A stretch of DNA of 40,925 nucleotides, taken from assembly GCA_947445225.1 (NCBI GenBank), contig CANFCX010000010.1, positions 1-40,925 of the forward strand, read 5' to 3'. How positions within the stretch are numbered: the first letter of the stretch is position 1; every line of letters starts with the position of its first letter. The stretch comes from Rhodospirillales bacterium (GTDB lineage: Bacteria > Pseudomonadota > Alphaproteobacteria > CACIAM-22H2). The notes beneath the pieces were generated by a model, which searched no databases, was not told where the DNA came from, and saw nothing but the letters and a program-made list of their open reading frames with translations. This document shows, piece after piece, positions 1 to 7,433 of the stretch. Made by a program: the position numbers and the translations under genes.

Positions 1-41
1 TCCGGGGGAGGTTGAGTCTTCGCCTCTCCCCCCCGGGAGGT

Positions 42-59
42 CGGCGCCGTTAGGCGCCG
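42..59. other. Short perfect hairpin upstream of the cyclase gene
   Basis: A GGCGCC-GTTA-GGCGCC hairpin, extended by one C-G pair, lies 60 bases before the first gene. The first 40 bases can also form a G-rich/C-rich stem. There is no T-run, so a terminator for a gene left of the window is possible but not shown. Confidence 0.35.
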
Positions 60-119
60 GGTGAGGGCTTCGACCAGCCGCAACTCGCCGCTCCCGCCAA
101 ACCTCGCTACGATGGCGGC

Positions 120-923
120 ATGAACGAGAAGGTTAAGCGGCGGCTCACCACCGTGTTGTGCGCGGACGTGGCGGGGTATTCGCGGCTGATGGAGGCCGAC
201 GAGGCCGGGACCATGGTGATGCTACGTCGCTATCGCGGGGCGATGCGGGCGCTGGTCGCGCGCCATGACGGGCGCGTCGTCAATACCTGGGGTGACGCGG
301 TGATCGCCGAGTTTGCCAGCGTCGTTGAGGCCGTCCAATGCGCCGTGGAGGTGCAGCAGGAGCTTGCCGGCCACGACCGCGACCTGCCCGATGACAAACG
401 CATGCGCTTTCGCATCGGCATCAATCTCGGCGATGTGTTGACCGAAGGCGAGGACATCTATGGCGATGGCGTCAACATCGCCGCGCGTTTGCAGGAACAG
501 GCGGAGCCGGGCGGCATCCTGATCTCCGGCCCGGTCTACGATCAGGTGCACAACAAATTGGCGATCGGTTTCGACTACATCGGCCCCCAGCAGGTCAAGA
601 ACATGACCACGCCGGTGACGAGTTATCGCGTGAGCCTTCCCGGCGCCGCCAACGTCCAACCAGCGGAGACATCCAGGCCCGGACCGGCGCGGCCTGGCCC
701 GCCGCGGGGGTCGCTAACCCCGGCCGGGTTGTGGGCGCGATTCATGCGTTTGCCCGGCAAAGCTCGCGTGCTGGCCGCAGCGGCGCTCTTCTTTTTCACG
801 ATCAACCTGTTCACCGGCTTCAAGACGATCTGGTTCCATTGGCCAATCGCGGTGTTGTTGTTCGGCACCCTGTTGCGCCACCTCCGCGGCCCCAAAATCC
901 GGCGCGACCGCGACCGGCCCTAG
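120..923 (+). CDS. Class III adenylate/guanylate cyclase with C-terminal membrane segment
   Basis: Predicted to make a cyclic nucleotide from ATP or GTP. Residues 8-170 form a class III cyclase catalytic domain. The two metal-binding aspartates are D16 (ADVAGYSRLM) and D59 (GDAVIAEF), and the transition-state pair is N119/R123 in GDGVNIAARL. The position that usually holds the substrate-selecting lysine before the second aspartate is N55, so nucleotide preference is unclear. A proline-rich linker (about 175-200) leads to two hydrophobic stretches (about 218-236 and 240-256), ending in a basic tail, which resembles small 2TM modules. The protein is therefore probably membrane-anchored with a cytoplasmic catalytic domain. 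A TACGAT hexamer 7 bases before the ATG suggests a very short leader. It is a single gene with no partner visible to the left. Confidence 0.85.
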   Translation: MNEKVKRRLTTVLCADVAGYSRLMEADEAGTMVMLRRYRGAMRALVARHDGRVVNTWGDAVIAEFASVVEAVQCAVEVQQELAGHDRDLPDDKRMRFRIGINLGDVLTEGEDIYGDGVNIAARLQEQAEPGGILISGPVYDQVHNKLAIGFDYIGPQQVKNMTTPVTSYRVSLPGAANVQPAETSRPGPARPGPPRGSLTPAGLWARFMRLPGKARVLAAAALFFFTINLFTGFKTIWFHWPIAVLLFGTLLRHLRGPKIRRDRDRP

Positions 924-944
924 CGGCGCGCCGTCGGCGCCCTC

Positions 945-1010
945 TGTAACGCGTGTGATGCGGCTCGACTCGCGGAGCGGCGTTTGACCACCGTCACGCG
1001 ATGCGTTACA
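945..1010. promoter_or_regulatory. Inverted repeat spanning the higBA promoter
   Basis: TGTAACGC at 945-952 is matched by its exact reverse complement GCGTTACA at 1003-1010. The right arm overlaps the -10 element of the higBA promoter. HigA-type antitoxins commonly autoregulate by binding such repeats, so this is a candidate operator by inference. Confidence 0.4.
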
Positions 1011-1012
1011 GT
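984..1012 (+). promoter_or_regulatory. Candidate sigma-70 promoter for the higBA remnant
   Basis: TTGACC (984-989) and TACAGT (1007-1012) are separated by 17 bases. Initiation about 7 bases downstream would fall almost at the GTG at 1022, implying a leaderless or nearly leaderless transcript. Confidence 0.5.
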
Positions 1013-1021
1013 TTTGGCTTC

Positions 1022-1171
1022 GTGATCCGAAGCTTTCGCCACAAAGGCCTACGCGAACCGCTCAACGGTATGCCGAGGCGGTTTAGCGTTCGCGTCAATG
1101 GCCCTTGGCGAATAACGTTTGAGTGGGCGGAGGGCAACGCCTTAAGGGTCGACCTCGAGCAGCACCATTGA
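1022..1171 (+). pseudogene. higB: Internally deleted HigB toxin (49 codons)
   Basis: This short open frame starts at GTG. Its first 12 residues (IRSFRHKGL) match the N-terminus of HigB/RelE-family mRNA interferases. Residues 13-49 match the family C-terminus (FSVRVNGPWRITFEWAEG, ending in two histidines). About 40 residues expected between these parts, which carry the family's helices, are missing. The join is in frame, so the frame stays open to TGA. Full-length HigB proteins are about 90-95 residues. The stop lies 11 bases before the higA start and inside its Shine-Dalgarno region, which is the normal higBA layout. I infer the toxin is inactive, although a minimal functional peptide cannot be excluded. 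Confidence 0.75.
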
Positions 1172-1182
1172 GGACATCAACC

Positions 1183-1515
1183 ATGAGCAAGACAGGACAT
1201 CCCGTGGCGAACGAGCCGGTTCGCGAGCCAACACATCCCGGCGCCGTCCTGCGCGAGGACGTGTTGCCTTCGCTGGGGTTGAGCGTGAGCGAGGCGGCGC
1301 GGCAGCTCGGCGTGTCTCGCCAAACGCTGCACCGGGTCATGGCTGGAACCATGGGGGTGTCGCCGGAGATGGCCCTGCGGCTCGGTCAGTTCTGCGGCAA
1401 CGGGCCCGATCTGTGGCTTGCCATGCAGGCCGCCCACGATCTGTGGCACGCCCGGCGTGCTCTCGGCGAGAAGTTGGGCACCATCCCCAGCCACGCGCGC
1501 AAATCCGCGGCATAG
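1183..1515 (+). CDS. higA: HigA-family antitoxin (XRE helix-turn-helix)
   Basis: A DNA-binding antitoxin of 110 residues. It opens with the family motif HPGAVLREDVLPSLGLS and has a helix-turn-helix in VSEAARQLGVSRQTLHRVM, followed by the usual WLAMQAAHDLW segment. The ATG at 1183 is chosen because TGAGGA ends 8 bases upstream and because the protein then matches the normal HigA length. It sits directly downstream of the internally deleted higB, so it probably persists as a solitary regulator or as immunity against related HigB toxins (inference). It likely represses its own promoter through the inverted repeat at 945-1010. Confidence 0.88.
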   Translation: MSKTGHPVANEPVREPTHPGAVLREDVLPSLGLSVSEAARQLGVSRQTLHRVMAGTMGVSPEMALRLGQFCGNGPDLWLAMQAAHDLWHARRALGEKLGTIPSHARKSAA

Positions 1516-1550
1516 ACGCCCAGCGACCAGCCGCGCCGGGAGCGCCGGCA

Positions 1551-1579
1551 TTGACGCGGGGCTTGGACCTCTCTACCTA
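1551..1579 (+). promoter_or_regulatory. Candidate sigma-70 promoter of rnpB
   Basis: TTGACG (1551-1556) and TACCTA (1574-1579) have a 17-base spacer. The expected start, 7-8 bases downstream, coincides with the first base of the RNase P RNA P1 helix at 1587. Confidence 0.7.
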
Positions 1580-1586
1580 CACCTTT

Positions 1587-1988
1587 GCCAGACGGCCGGA
1601 TGGCCGCTCTTTCCCCGCTTGCCGGGGGGAGGGAGGAAAGTCCGGGCTCCACGGAAACACGGTGCCGGGTAACGCCCGGCGGGGGCGACCCCAGGGACAG
1701 TGCCACAGAAAACAAACCGCCGGCCGCGAGAGCGCCGCCGGCAAGGGTGAAACGGGGCGGTAAGAGCGCACCGCGGCCTCGGCGACGAGGACGGCACGGT
1801 AAACCCCACCGGGAGCAAGACCAAGTAGGAACGGCAGTCCGTTCGGCTTAAGCCGGGCGGGCGGGTGCGTCTCCGCATCGTCGTTCGGGTCGGTCGCGCG
1901 AGGCGCCTGGTAACAGGCGTCCCAGAGGAATGGCCATCGCCCGCCTTAAACAAGCGGTGCACAGAACCCGGCTTACAGGCCGTCTGGC
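1587..1988 (+). ncRNA. rnpB: RNase P RNA, bacterial class A
   Basis: This is the catalytic RNA of RNase P, which removes 5' leaders from pre-tRNAs. The conserved 5' core GAGGAAAGTCCGGGCTCC is at 1633-1650, followed by the CAGGG and ACAGAAA segments, the AGGGTGAAA core near 1744-1752, the GGTAAGAGCGCACCGC block around 1760, and the 3' core ACAGAACCCGGCTTACA at 1961-1977. The ends are set by an 11-bp P1 helix: 1587-1597 is exactly complementary to 1978-1988. A position just upstream of mraZ is common in Alphaproteobacteria. Confidence 0.95.
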
Positions 1989-1991
1989 TCC

Positions 1992-2037
1992 TGCGGAGGC
2001 CCTTGCAAGATACGCGGTGTTTGTAAGGGCTTCCGCA
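1992..2037 (+). terminator. Long hairpin directly after rnpB
   Basis: Bases 1992-2008 pair with 2021-2037 to form a 17-bp stem with only two G-U wobbles and a loop of about 12 bases. The stem starts 4 bases after the RNase P RNA 3' end. No clear T-run follows, so it may be a processing or stability element, or a terminator acting without a U-tract, rather than a classical intrinsic terminator. Confidence 0.5.
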
Positions 2038-2203
2038 AGTCTTGCCCCAATAAGAACATTACGAGAACACAATTTCGCCACAGTTGATGGCAAAGATGGC
2101 AAGTCGAGGAGTCGCGGCCGCGCGAATTTCCTCCGCCATCACCAGGAAACATCGCCGGGCCATGGGAACTGTTCTTCACTGCGCCCTGTTTTTATTGGCG
2201 TTT

Positions 2204-2248
2204 CCCATTGACGCCCATAATAGCCCATGTTATCCCACAATGTCCCAT
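2204..2248. promoter_or_regulatory. MraZ box: five CCCA repeats at 10-bp steps
   Basis: CCCA occurs at 2204, 2214, 2224, 2234 and 2244, exactly one helical turn apart; four of the five are followed by T. On the other strand this reads (A/G)TGGG with 10-bp periodicity, the hallmark of sites bound by the ring-shaped repressor MraZ. The array covers the candidate -35 and -10 elements of the dcw promoter, fitting autorepression. Confidence 0.8.
2208..2236 (+). promoter_or_regulatory. Candidate dcw promoter inside the MraZ box
   Basis: TTGACG (2208-2213) and TATCCC (2231-2236) are 17 bases apart and interleave with the CCCA repeats. Initiation near 2243 would give a leader of about 75 bases before mraZ. 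The -10 match is weak. Confidence 0.45.
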
Positions 2249-2317
2249 TGGGGAGGAGTCGGGGCCTTTTCCGCGGTGGGACAGGAACAGTCGCCGATTT
2301 CGGCGACAGGGGATGAG

Positions 2318-2776
2318 ATGGCATTGTTCCTGTCCACGTACCTGAACAAGGTCGATCGCAAGGGGCGCGTATCCGTCCCCGCGAGCTTCCGCGCGGCCCT
2401 GGCCGGCCAGGCTTTCCACGGCGTCGTGGCCTTTCCCGCGGTCGGCGTGCCGTCGATCGATTGTTTCGGCATCGACCGCATGGAGCGGTTGTCGGCGAGC
2501 ATCGATGACATCGATCTTTTCTCCGACCGCCAGCGCAACCTCTCCGCCACAATTTTCGCGGATTCCCATCAGCTCGCCTTCGATGGCGAAGGCCGCATCC
2601 TGCTGCCCGAAGCCCTGGTCACGCACACCCAGATCGCCGATCAGGCGCTGTTCGCCGGCGCAGGTCCTTCGTTCCAGATTTGGAGCCCCGATGCCTTCCG
2701 CCGCTACCAGCAGGACGCCCGCGGCAAGGCCCAGGGCCTGTCGGTGAAGCTGCGCCCGGCGGGATCGGGATCATGA
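2318..2776 (+). CDS. mraZ: Transcriptional regulator MraZ
   Basis: First gene of the dcw cluster, encoding a DNA-binding repressor that forms a ring and controls its own operon. The 152-residue product begins MALFLSTYLNKVDRKGRVSV, with the two SpoVT/AbrB-like MraZ repeats (DRKGRVSVP near residue 14, and DGEGRILLP near residue 90). The ATG at 2318 is chosen over upstream in-frame starts because the family N-terminus begins here, AGGGG lies 5 bases upstream, and the upstream frame crosses the MraZ box. Its stop overlaps the rsmH start (ATGA). Confidence 0.95.
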   Translation: MALFLSTYLNKVDRKGRVSVPASFRAALAGQAFHGVVAFPAVGVPSIDCFGIDRMERLSASIDDIDLFSDRQRNLSATIFADSHQLAFDGEGRILLPEALVTHTQIADQALFAGAGPSFQIWSPDAFRRYQQDARGKAQGLSVKLRPAGSGS

Positions 2777-3750
2777 ACACACTCACCCAGCCGGGAACCC
2801 ATCGCCCGGTCATGACCGCCGAAATCGTGGCCGCGCTCGCCCCGCGCGACGGCGAGGTCTTCGTCGACGGCACTTTCGGCGGCGGCGGCCATAGCCGCGC
2901 CTTGTTGGAGGCAGCGTCTTGCCGCGTCTGGGGGATCGACCAGGACCCCGACGCCGTTCCCCGCGCCGAGGCCCTGGCCCGGCAATATCCCGGCCGCTTC
3001 GCCCTGGTGCCCGGCCGTTTCGGGGAGATGGACGATTTGTTGAAGGCGCGCGGCGTCGACGCGGTCGCCGGCATCGCGCTGGATCTCGGCGTGTCGTCGA
3101 TGCAGATCGACGATCCCGAACGCGGCTTTTCCTTCCGTTTCGACGGACCCCTGGACATGCGTATGTCCGGCGGGCGCAGCCCGGCGGATTCCACCGCCGA
3201 TGGGCCGAGCGCCGCCGATCTGGTCAACACCCTGAGCGAGGGTGAACTGGCCGACATCATCCGCCGCTATGGCGAGGAACGCCGCGCAGGCGCCGTCGCC
3301 CGCGCCATCGTCGCGGCGCGCGCCGAAGGCCCGATCACGCGCACCGCCCAACTCGCCGACATCGTGCGCGCCGTCGTGCGCCGGTCCCCCGACGGCATCG
3401 ACCCCGCCACCCGCACCTTCCAGGCCCTCCGCATCGCGGTGAACGACGAAATCGACGAATTGCGGCGCGGCCTCGAGGCGGCGGAAAGGCTGCTCTCCCC
3501 CGGCGGCCGGCTCGCGGTGCTGTCGTTTCATTCACTCGAGGATTCGGCGGTGAAGGATTTTCTGCGCACACGTTCGGGCGGCGCCGGCACCTCGCGCCAC
3601 CTGCCGCTTCCGCCGGATCGCGGCCCGCCCGCCTTCACCCTGCCCTCGCGCAAGGCGATCAAACCCGGCGCGGCCGAGATCGCCGCCAATCCGCGCGCCC
3701 GCTCCGCCCGGCTGCGGATCGCGCACCGCACACACGGAGCACCCGCGTGA
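2773..3750 (+). CDS. rsmH: 16S rRNA (cytosine(1402)-N4)-methyltransferase RsmH
   Basis: A SAM-dependent methyltransferase (also called MraW) that modifies C1402 in the 16S rRNA decoding centre. The protein is 325 residues long. It has the start block HRPVMTAEIVAAL, the SAM-binding loop DGTFGGGGHSRALLE, the segment LDLGVSSMQIDDPERGFSF, and the C-terminal VLSFHSLEDSAVKDFLR motif. The ATG at 2773 overlaps the mraZ stop by 4 bases, implying translational coupling. The length and motifs are normal for the family. Confidence 0.96.
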   Translation: MNTLTQPGTHRPVMTAEIVAALAPRDGEVFVDGTFGGGGHSRALLEAASCRVWGIDQDPDAVPRAEALARQYPGRFALVPGRFGEMDDLLKARGVDAVAGIALDLGVSSMQIDDPERGFSFRFDGPLDMRMSGGRSPADSTADGPSAADLVNTLSEGELADIIRRYGEERRAGAVARAIVAARAEGPITRTAQLADIVRAVVRRSPDGIDPATRTFQALRIAVNDEIDELRRGLEAAERLLSPGGRLAVLSFHSLEDSAVKDFLRTRSGGAGTSRHLPLPPDRGPPAFTLPSRKAIKPGAAEIAANPRARSARLRIAHRTHGAPA

Positions 3751-4241
3751 TTCCGCGATCCGGCCTGATGTGGTTGGGCTTGGCGCTGGCCATCGGCGGC
3801 GGGCTTTTCAACCTTAAGCACGATGTCCAATCCTTCGAGGACGAGCTGAACCGGCTCAACCGCGCCATGACCGCCGAACAGCAGGCCATTCACGTTCTCA
3901 AAGCGGAATGGAGCCTGATGAACCAGCCCGCCCGCCTGCAGGGTCTCGCCGCGCGCCACCTCGAACTGGTCGCCATGGACCCTCGGCAGATCGTCCGTGT
4001 CGCCGACCTGCCGTTCCCCGGCGAGGTCCTTCCCGAACCCCCGCCTCCGGCCAAACGCCCCAACATCGCGCCGCGCCCGGCGAGTCCCCCGGTCGCCCGC
4101 GCCCCGGTTAAACCCGCCATCGTCGCGGAGTCCAAGCCGGCGGCGAGTGGGCGCGGTGCGGCCGATTCCGCGGCCAAGGCGCCGGCGCCCAGCCTGCCGC
4201 CGAAAATCGCCGTGCTCGCCGAAGCCGGAGGCCCGGAATGA
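3747..4241 (+). CDS. ftsL: Cell division protein FtsL
   Basis: A small bitopic divisome protein that works with FtsB/FtsQ in activating FtsWI. The 164-residue product has a single N-terminal hydrophobic segment (about residues 5-22, GLMWLGLALAIGGGLFNL). A predicted coiled-coil region follows (EDELNRLNRAMTAEQQAIHVL and on to about residue 75), then a proline/alanine-rich periplasmic tail that is longer than in E. coli FtsL. Sequence conservation in this family is weak, so the call rests mostly on topology and position between rsmH and ftsI. It starts at GTG, overlapping the rsmH stop (GTGA). Confidence 0.85.
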   Translation: MIPRSGLMWLGLALAIGGGLFNLKHDVQSFEDELNRLNRAMTAEQQAIHVLKAEWSLMNQPARLQGLAARHLELVAMDPRQIVRVADLPFPGEVLPEPPPPAKRPNIAPRPASPPVARAPVKPAIVAESKPAASGRGAADSAAKAPAPSLPPKIAVLAEAGGPE

Positions 4242-5974
4242 ACGCTCCCCTGCGCGCCGACCAAAAACTGGTCATCGAAGGCAGCGGCAAGCAGACTTTC
4301 GAGTTGGCGCGCACCCGCGTCCTGATCGCCGGCGTGGTCTTCGCGCTCGGCTTCCTCACCGTCGGCGCGCGGCTGGTCGACGTGACCCTGCTCCAGAACG
4401 GCCGCGAACCCCGGCTCGCATCCGCCCCGCCCGCCGCCGCGCTGGAAATGGACCGCGCCAATATCGTTGACCGCAACGGCGTCCTTCTGGCGACGAGCCT
4501 GTCGACCGCCTCGCTTTACGCCAATCCCAATCTGATCATCGACGCACGCGACGCCGCCGCCAAACTCGCCGCCGTGTTGCCCGATCTCGACCGCGGCGAG
4601 CTGCTGGCCAAACTCGCCTCCGATCGGTCGTTCGTCTGGATCAAGCGCAACCTGACGCCGCGCCAGCAATTCGAGGTCAACCGGCTCGGCATCCCCGCTT
4701 TGTCCTTCCAGCGCGAGGAACGCCGGGTTTATCCCCATGGCGCGCTCACCGCCCACATCGTCGGTTATACCGGCATCGACAATCGCGGCCTGGCCGGCCT
4801 CGAACAATCGATGGACGAGGCGCTGCGCCGGGCTCCGGAGGCCAGCGCCCCGCGCGCAAAAACAGGCGAGGCGCTCCAGCTCAGCCTCGACATCCGCCTG
4901 CAACATGGGTTGCGCCAGGAGCTGCAACGGACCGTCGCCGAGTTCGACGCGCTGGGCGCTTCAGGCATCGTCCTGGACGCACGCAACGGCGAAATCCTGG
5001 CCATGGTCTCGCTGCCCGATTTCGATCCGGTGGACGCGGGCACGGCCGAGCCCGAACAGCGGTTCAACCGCAATACGCTCGGCCTGTACGAGATGGGCTC
5101 GACCTTCAAGCTGTTCACGGCGGCGATGGCGCTGGAAAGCGGCGCGGTTGGGCTCCATGACGGCTTCGACGCCACCCAGCCGATCAAGGTTTCGCGTTTC
5201 ACCATCAAGGACTATCAGGGCAAGAAGCGCTGGTTGTCGGTGCCCGAAATCATCATGTATTCGTCCAATATCGGCGCCGCGAAGATGGCGCTGGCGGTCG
5301 GCGGACAACGCCAGCGCGACTATCTCGGAAAGTTGGGGCTGTTGAAGGCTTCCACCGTCGAGCTGCCGGAAATCGCCACGCCACTGGCGCCCGAGCGCTG
5401 GCGCGACATCAACACCATGACCATCGGCTTCGGCCACGGCATTTCGGTTTCGCCTTTGCACATGGCCGCGGGCGTGGGCGCCATCGCCAGCGGCGGCGTC
5501 TTGCACCCGGTCACGTTGCTGAAGCGGCCCGAGGGCGTGGCGGCGCCCGGACAACGTGTGTTGTCGCCCCAGACCGCGGAGCAAGTGTGGGGCCTGATGC
5601 GGATGGTCGTCGAAAAGGGCACCGGCAAGACCGCCGACGTCCCCGGCTATCTGGTCGGCGGCAAGACCGGATCGGCGGAAAAGCCGGCGGGCAAGGCCTA
5701 TCGGAAATCGGCCTTGATTTCGTCCTTTGTCGGCGCCTTTCCGATGAACGATCCGCGTTACGTCGTGGTTGTCGTCGTCGACGAGCCGCATGGCACCAAA
5801 CAAAGCCATGGCTATGCCACCGGCGGCTGGGTGGCGGCGCCCACCGTCGGCCGCATTGTGGCGCGGATGGCCACGTTGCTCGGCATCAAACCCCAGGGCG
5901 ACAAGGACCCCGCGCAACGCGAACTCTTGTTGGTCACGGTGAGCACGGGAGGCAAGAAGGGTGCGCCTTTCTGA
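4238..5974 (+). CDS. ftsI: Septal peptidoglycan transpeptidase FtsI (PBP3)
   Basis: A class B penicillin-binding protein that cross-links septal peptidoglycan as partner of FtsW. The 578-residue protein has one transmembrane segment (about 28-50), a dimerisation domain (about 70-210) and a transpeptidase domain. The active-site motifs are complete: S288-T-F-K291 (GSTFKLFT), S-S-N from residue 342 (YSSNIG) and K476-T-G (VGGKTGSAEKP). It starts with an ATGA overlap on ftsL and ends 14 bases inside murE. It is a beta-lactam target. Confidence 0.97.
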   Translation: MNAPLRADQKLVIEGSGKQTFELARTRVLIAGVVFALGFLTVGARLVDVTLLQNGREPRLASAPPAAALEMDRANIVDRNGVLLATSLSTASLYANPNLIIDARDAAAKLAAVLPDLDRGELLAKLASDRSFVWIKRNLTPRQQFEVNRLGIPALSFQREERRVYPHGALTAHIVGYTGIDNRGLAGLEQSMDEALRRAPEASAPRAKTGEALQLSLDIRLQHGLRQELQRTVAEFDALGASGIVLDARNGEILAMVSLPDFDPVDAGTAEPEQRFNRNTLGLYEMGSTFKLFTAAMALESGAVGLHDGFDATQPIKVSRFTIKDYQGKKRWLSVPEIIMYSSNIGAAKMALAVGGQRQRDYLGKLGLLKASTVELPEIATPLAPERWRDINTMTIGFGHGISVSPLHMAAGVGAIASGGVLHPVTLLKRPEGVAAPGQRVLSPQTAEQVWGLMRMVVEKGTGKTADVPGYLVGGKTGSAEKPAGKAYRKSALISSFVGAFPMNDPRYVVVVVVDEPHGTKQSHGYATGGWVAAPTVGRIVARMATLLGIKPQGDKDPAQRELLLVTVSTGGKKGAPF

Positions 5975-7433
5975 GCTGATCGAAGGCGCGGCGGCGGTTC
6001 CGCCGCTGGCGGTGCGCGACCCGGACATCGCCGGCATCGCCGCGGATTCGCGCGAGATCAGACCCGGTTATTTGTTCGCCGCCCTGCCCGGTCGCGTCGG
6101 CGACGGGCGGCGTTTCATCGACGACGCGCTGCGCCGCGGCGCGGTGGCGGTGCTCGCCGCGCCCGGCCTGCGTATCGGCGATCGGCCGGTTTCGGTGCTC
6201 GCCGACGACAATCCGCGGCGCCGGCTCGCGCTGATGGCGGCGCGCTTTTTCATCCGCCAGCCCCGTTACATCGCGGCCGTGACCGGCACCAACGGCAAGA
6301 CGTCGGTGGCATCGTTCGCGCGCCAATTGTGGACGCTGATGGGCCATAAGGCGGCGAGCCTGGGCACGCTTGGCCTCCACGGACCCGGCTTCGACCGCCA
6401 GGGATCGCTGACCACGCCCGACCCGCTAGCGCTGCATCGCGATCTCGCGGCGTTGGCCGATGCCGGCATCGACCGGGTGGCGATGGAGGCGTCCAGCCAC
6501 GGCCTCGATCAATACCGGCTCGACGGTGCGGTCCTGACCGCCGCGGCGTTCACCAATTTGACCCGCGACCATCTCGATTACCACCCATCCATGGGCGATT
6601 ACTTCAAGGCCAAGCTGCGTCTGTTCACGACGGTGCTGCCGCCGGGCGGGGTCGCGGTCCTCAATGCCGACGGCTCGGAATTCGGTCAATTGTACGAGGC
6701 CTGCGCCGCCCGCGGTCACCGGATCGTGACCTATGGCGAACGCGGCCACGATATCCGCCTGCGCGCCGCCACACCCCAGGCGGACGGACAGAACCTCGAC
6801 ATCGAAATCATGGGCCGGCGTTGTGTCGTCGAATTCCCGCTGCCCGCTTCGTTCCAGGCGATGAACGCGCTGTGCGCCCTCGGCCTCGTGCTCGGCGTCG
6901 ACGGTTTCACCGAAGCCGCGATCGACGCCGCGATCCGCGTCCTGCCCCTGCTGGAGGGTGTGCCCGGCCGCTTGCAGCACGCCGCGACCCTGGCGCGCGG
7001 CGGCATGGTCTATGTCGATTACGCGCATACGCCCGACGCGCTGGAAACGGTGCTGACCGCGCTGCGCCCGCATGCGCGCGGCCGGCTCGCCGTGGTTTTC
7101 GGCTGCGGCGGCGATCGCGACCCGGGCAAACGTCCGCTGATGGGCGCCATCGCGTGCCGGCTGGCGGATTCAGTGGTCGTTACCGACGACAACCCGCGCA
7201 GCGAAGACCCCGCCGTCATTCGCCGCCAGATTCTCGCTTCCTGCCCCGGCGCCCGCGAAATCGGCGCCCGCGCCGCGGCGATCGGCACCGCCATCGATGA
7301 ACTCGGCCCCGGCGACATCCTGGTGGTCGCCGGCAAGGGCCATGAGCCCGGGCAAATCGTCGGCACTGAAATCCTGCCCTTCGACGATATCGAGGCCTGC
7401 CGCCAGGCCGCCGCCACCCACGGTGCGGCATGA
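5961..7433 (+). CDS. murE: UDP-MurNAc-tripeptide synthetase MurE
   Basis: A cytoplasmic ligase adding the third amino acid to UDP-MurNAc-L-Ala-D-Glu. The N-terminal domain contains GIAADSREIRPGYLFAALPG, the ATP loop is VTGTNGKTSVASFARQ (about 108-120), and the C-terminal domain has TDDNPRSEDP. The DNPR signature is associated with meso-diaminopimelate as substrate, as expected for a Gram-negative. The 490-residue length is normal. The GTG start lies inside the end of ftsI (14-base overlap); the GGAGGCAAGAAGG just upstream gives a good ribosome binding site. Confidence 0.96.
   Translation: MRLSELIEGAAAVPPLAVRDPDIAGIAADSREIRPGYLFAALPGRVGDGRRFIDDALRRGAVAVLAAPGLRIGDRPVSVLADDNPRRRLALMAARFFIRQPRYIAAVTGTNGKTSVASFARQLWTLMGHKAASLGTLGLHGPGFDRQGSLTTPDPLALHRDLAALADAGIDRVAMEASSHGLDQYRLDGAVLTAAAFTNLTRDHLDYHPSMGDYFKAKLRLFTTVLPPGGVAVLNADGSEFGQLYEACAARGHRIVTYGERGHDIRLRAATPQADGQNLDIEIMGRRCVVEFPLPASFQAMNALCALGLVLGVDGFTEAAIDAAIRVLPLLEGVPGRLQHAATLARGGMVYVDYAHTPDALETVLTALRPHARGRLAVVFGCGGDRDPGKRPLMGAIACRLADSVVVTDDNPRSEDPAVIRRQILASCPGAREIGARAAAIGTAIDELGPGDILVVAGKGHEPGQIVGTEILPFDDIEACRQAAATHGAA

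Noticed and set aside
2084-2317. N-terminal extension of mraZ
   Set aside because: It crosses the MraZ box and promoter candidate, and the family N-terminus begins at 2318.
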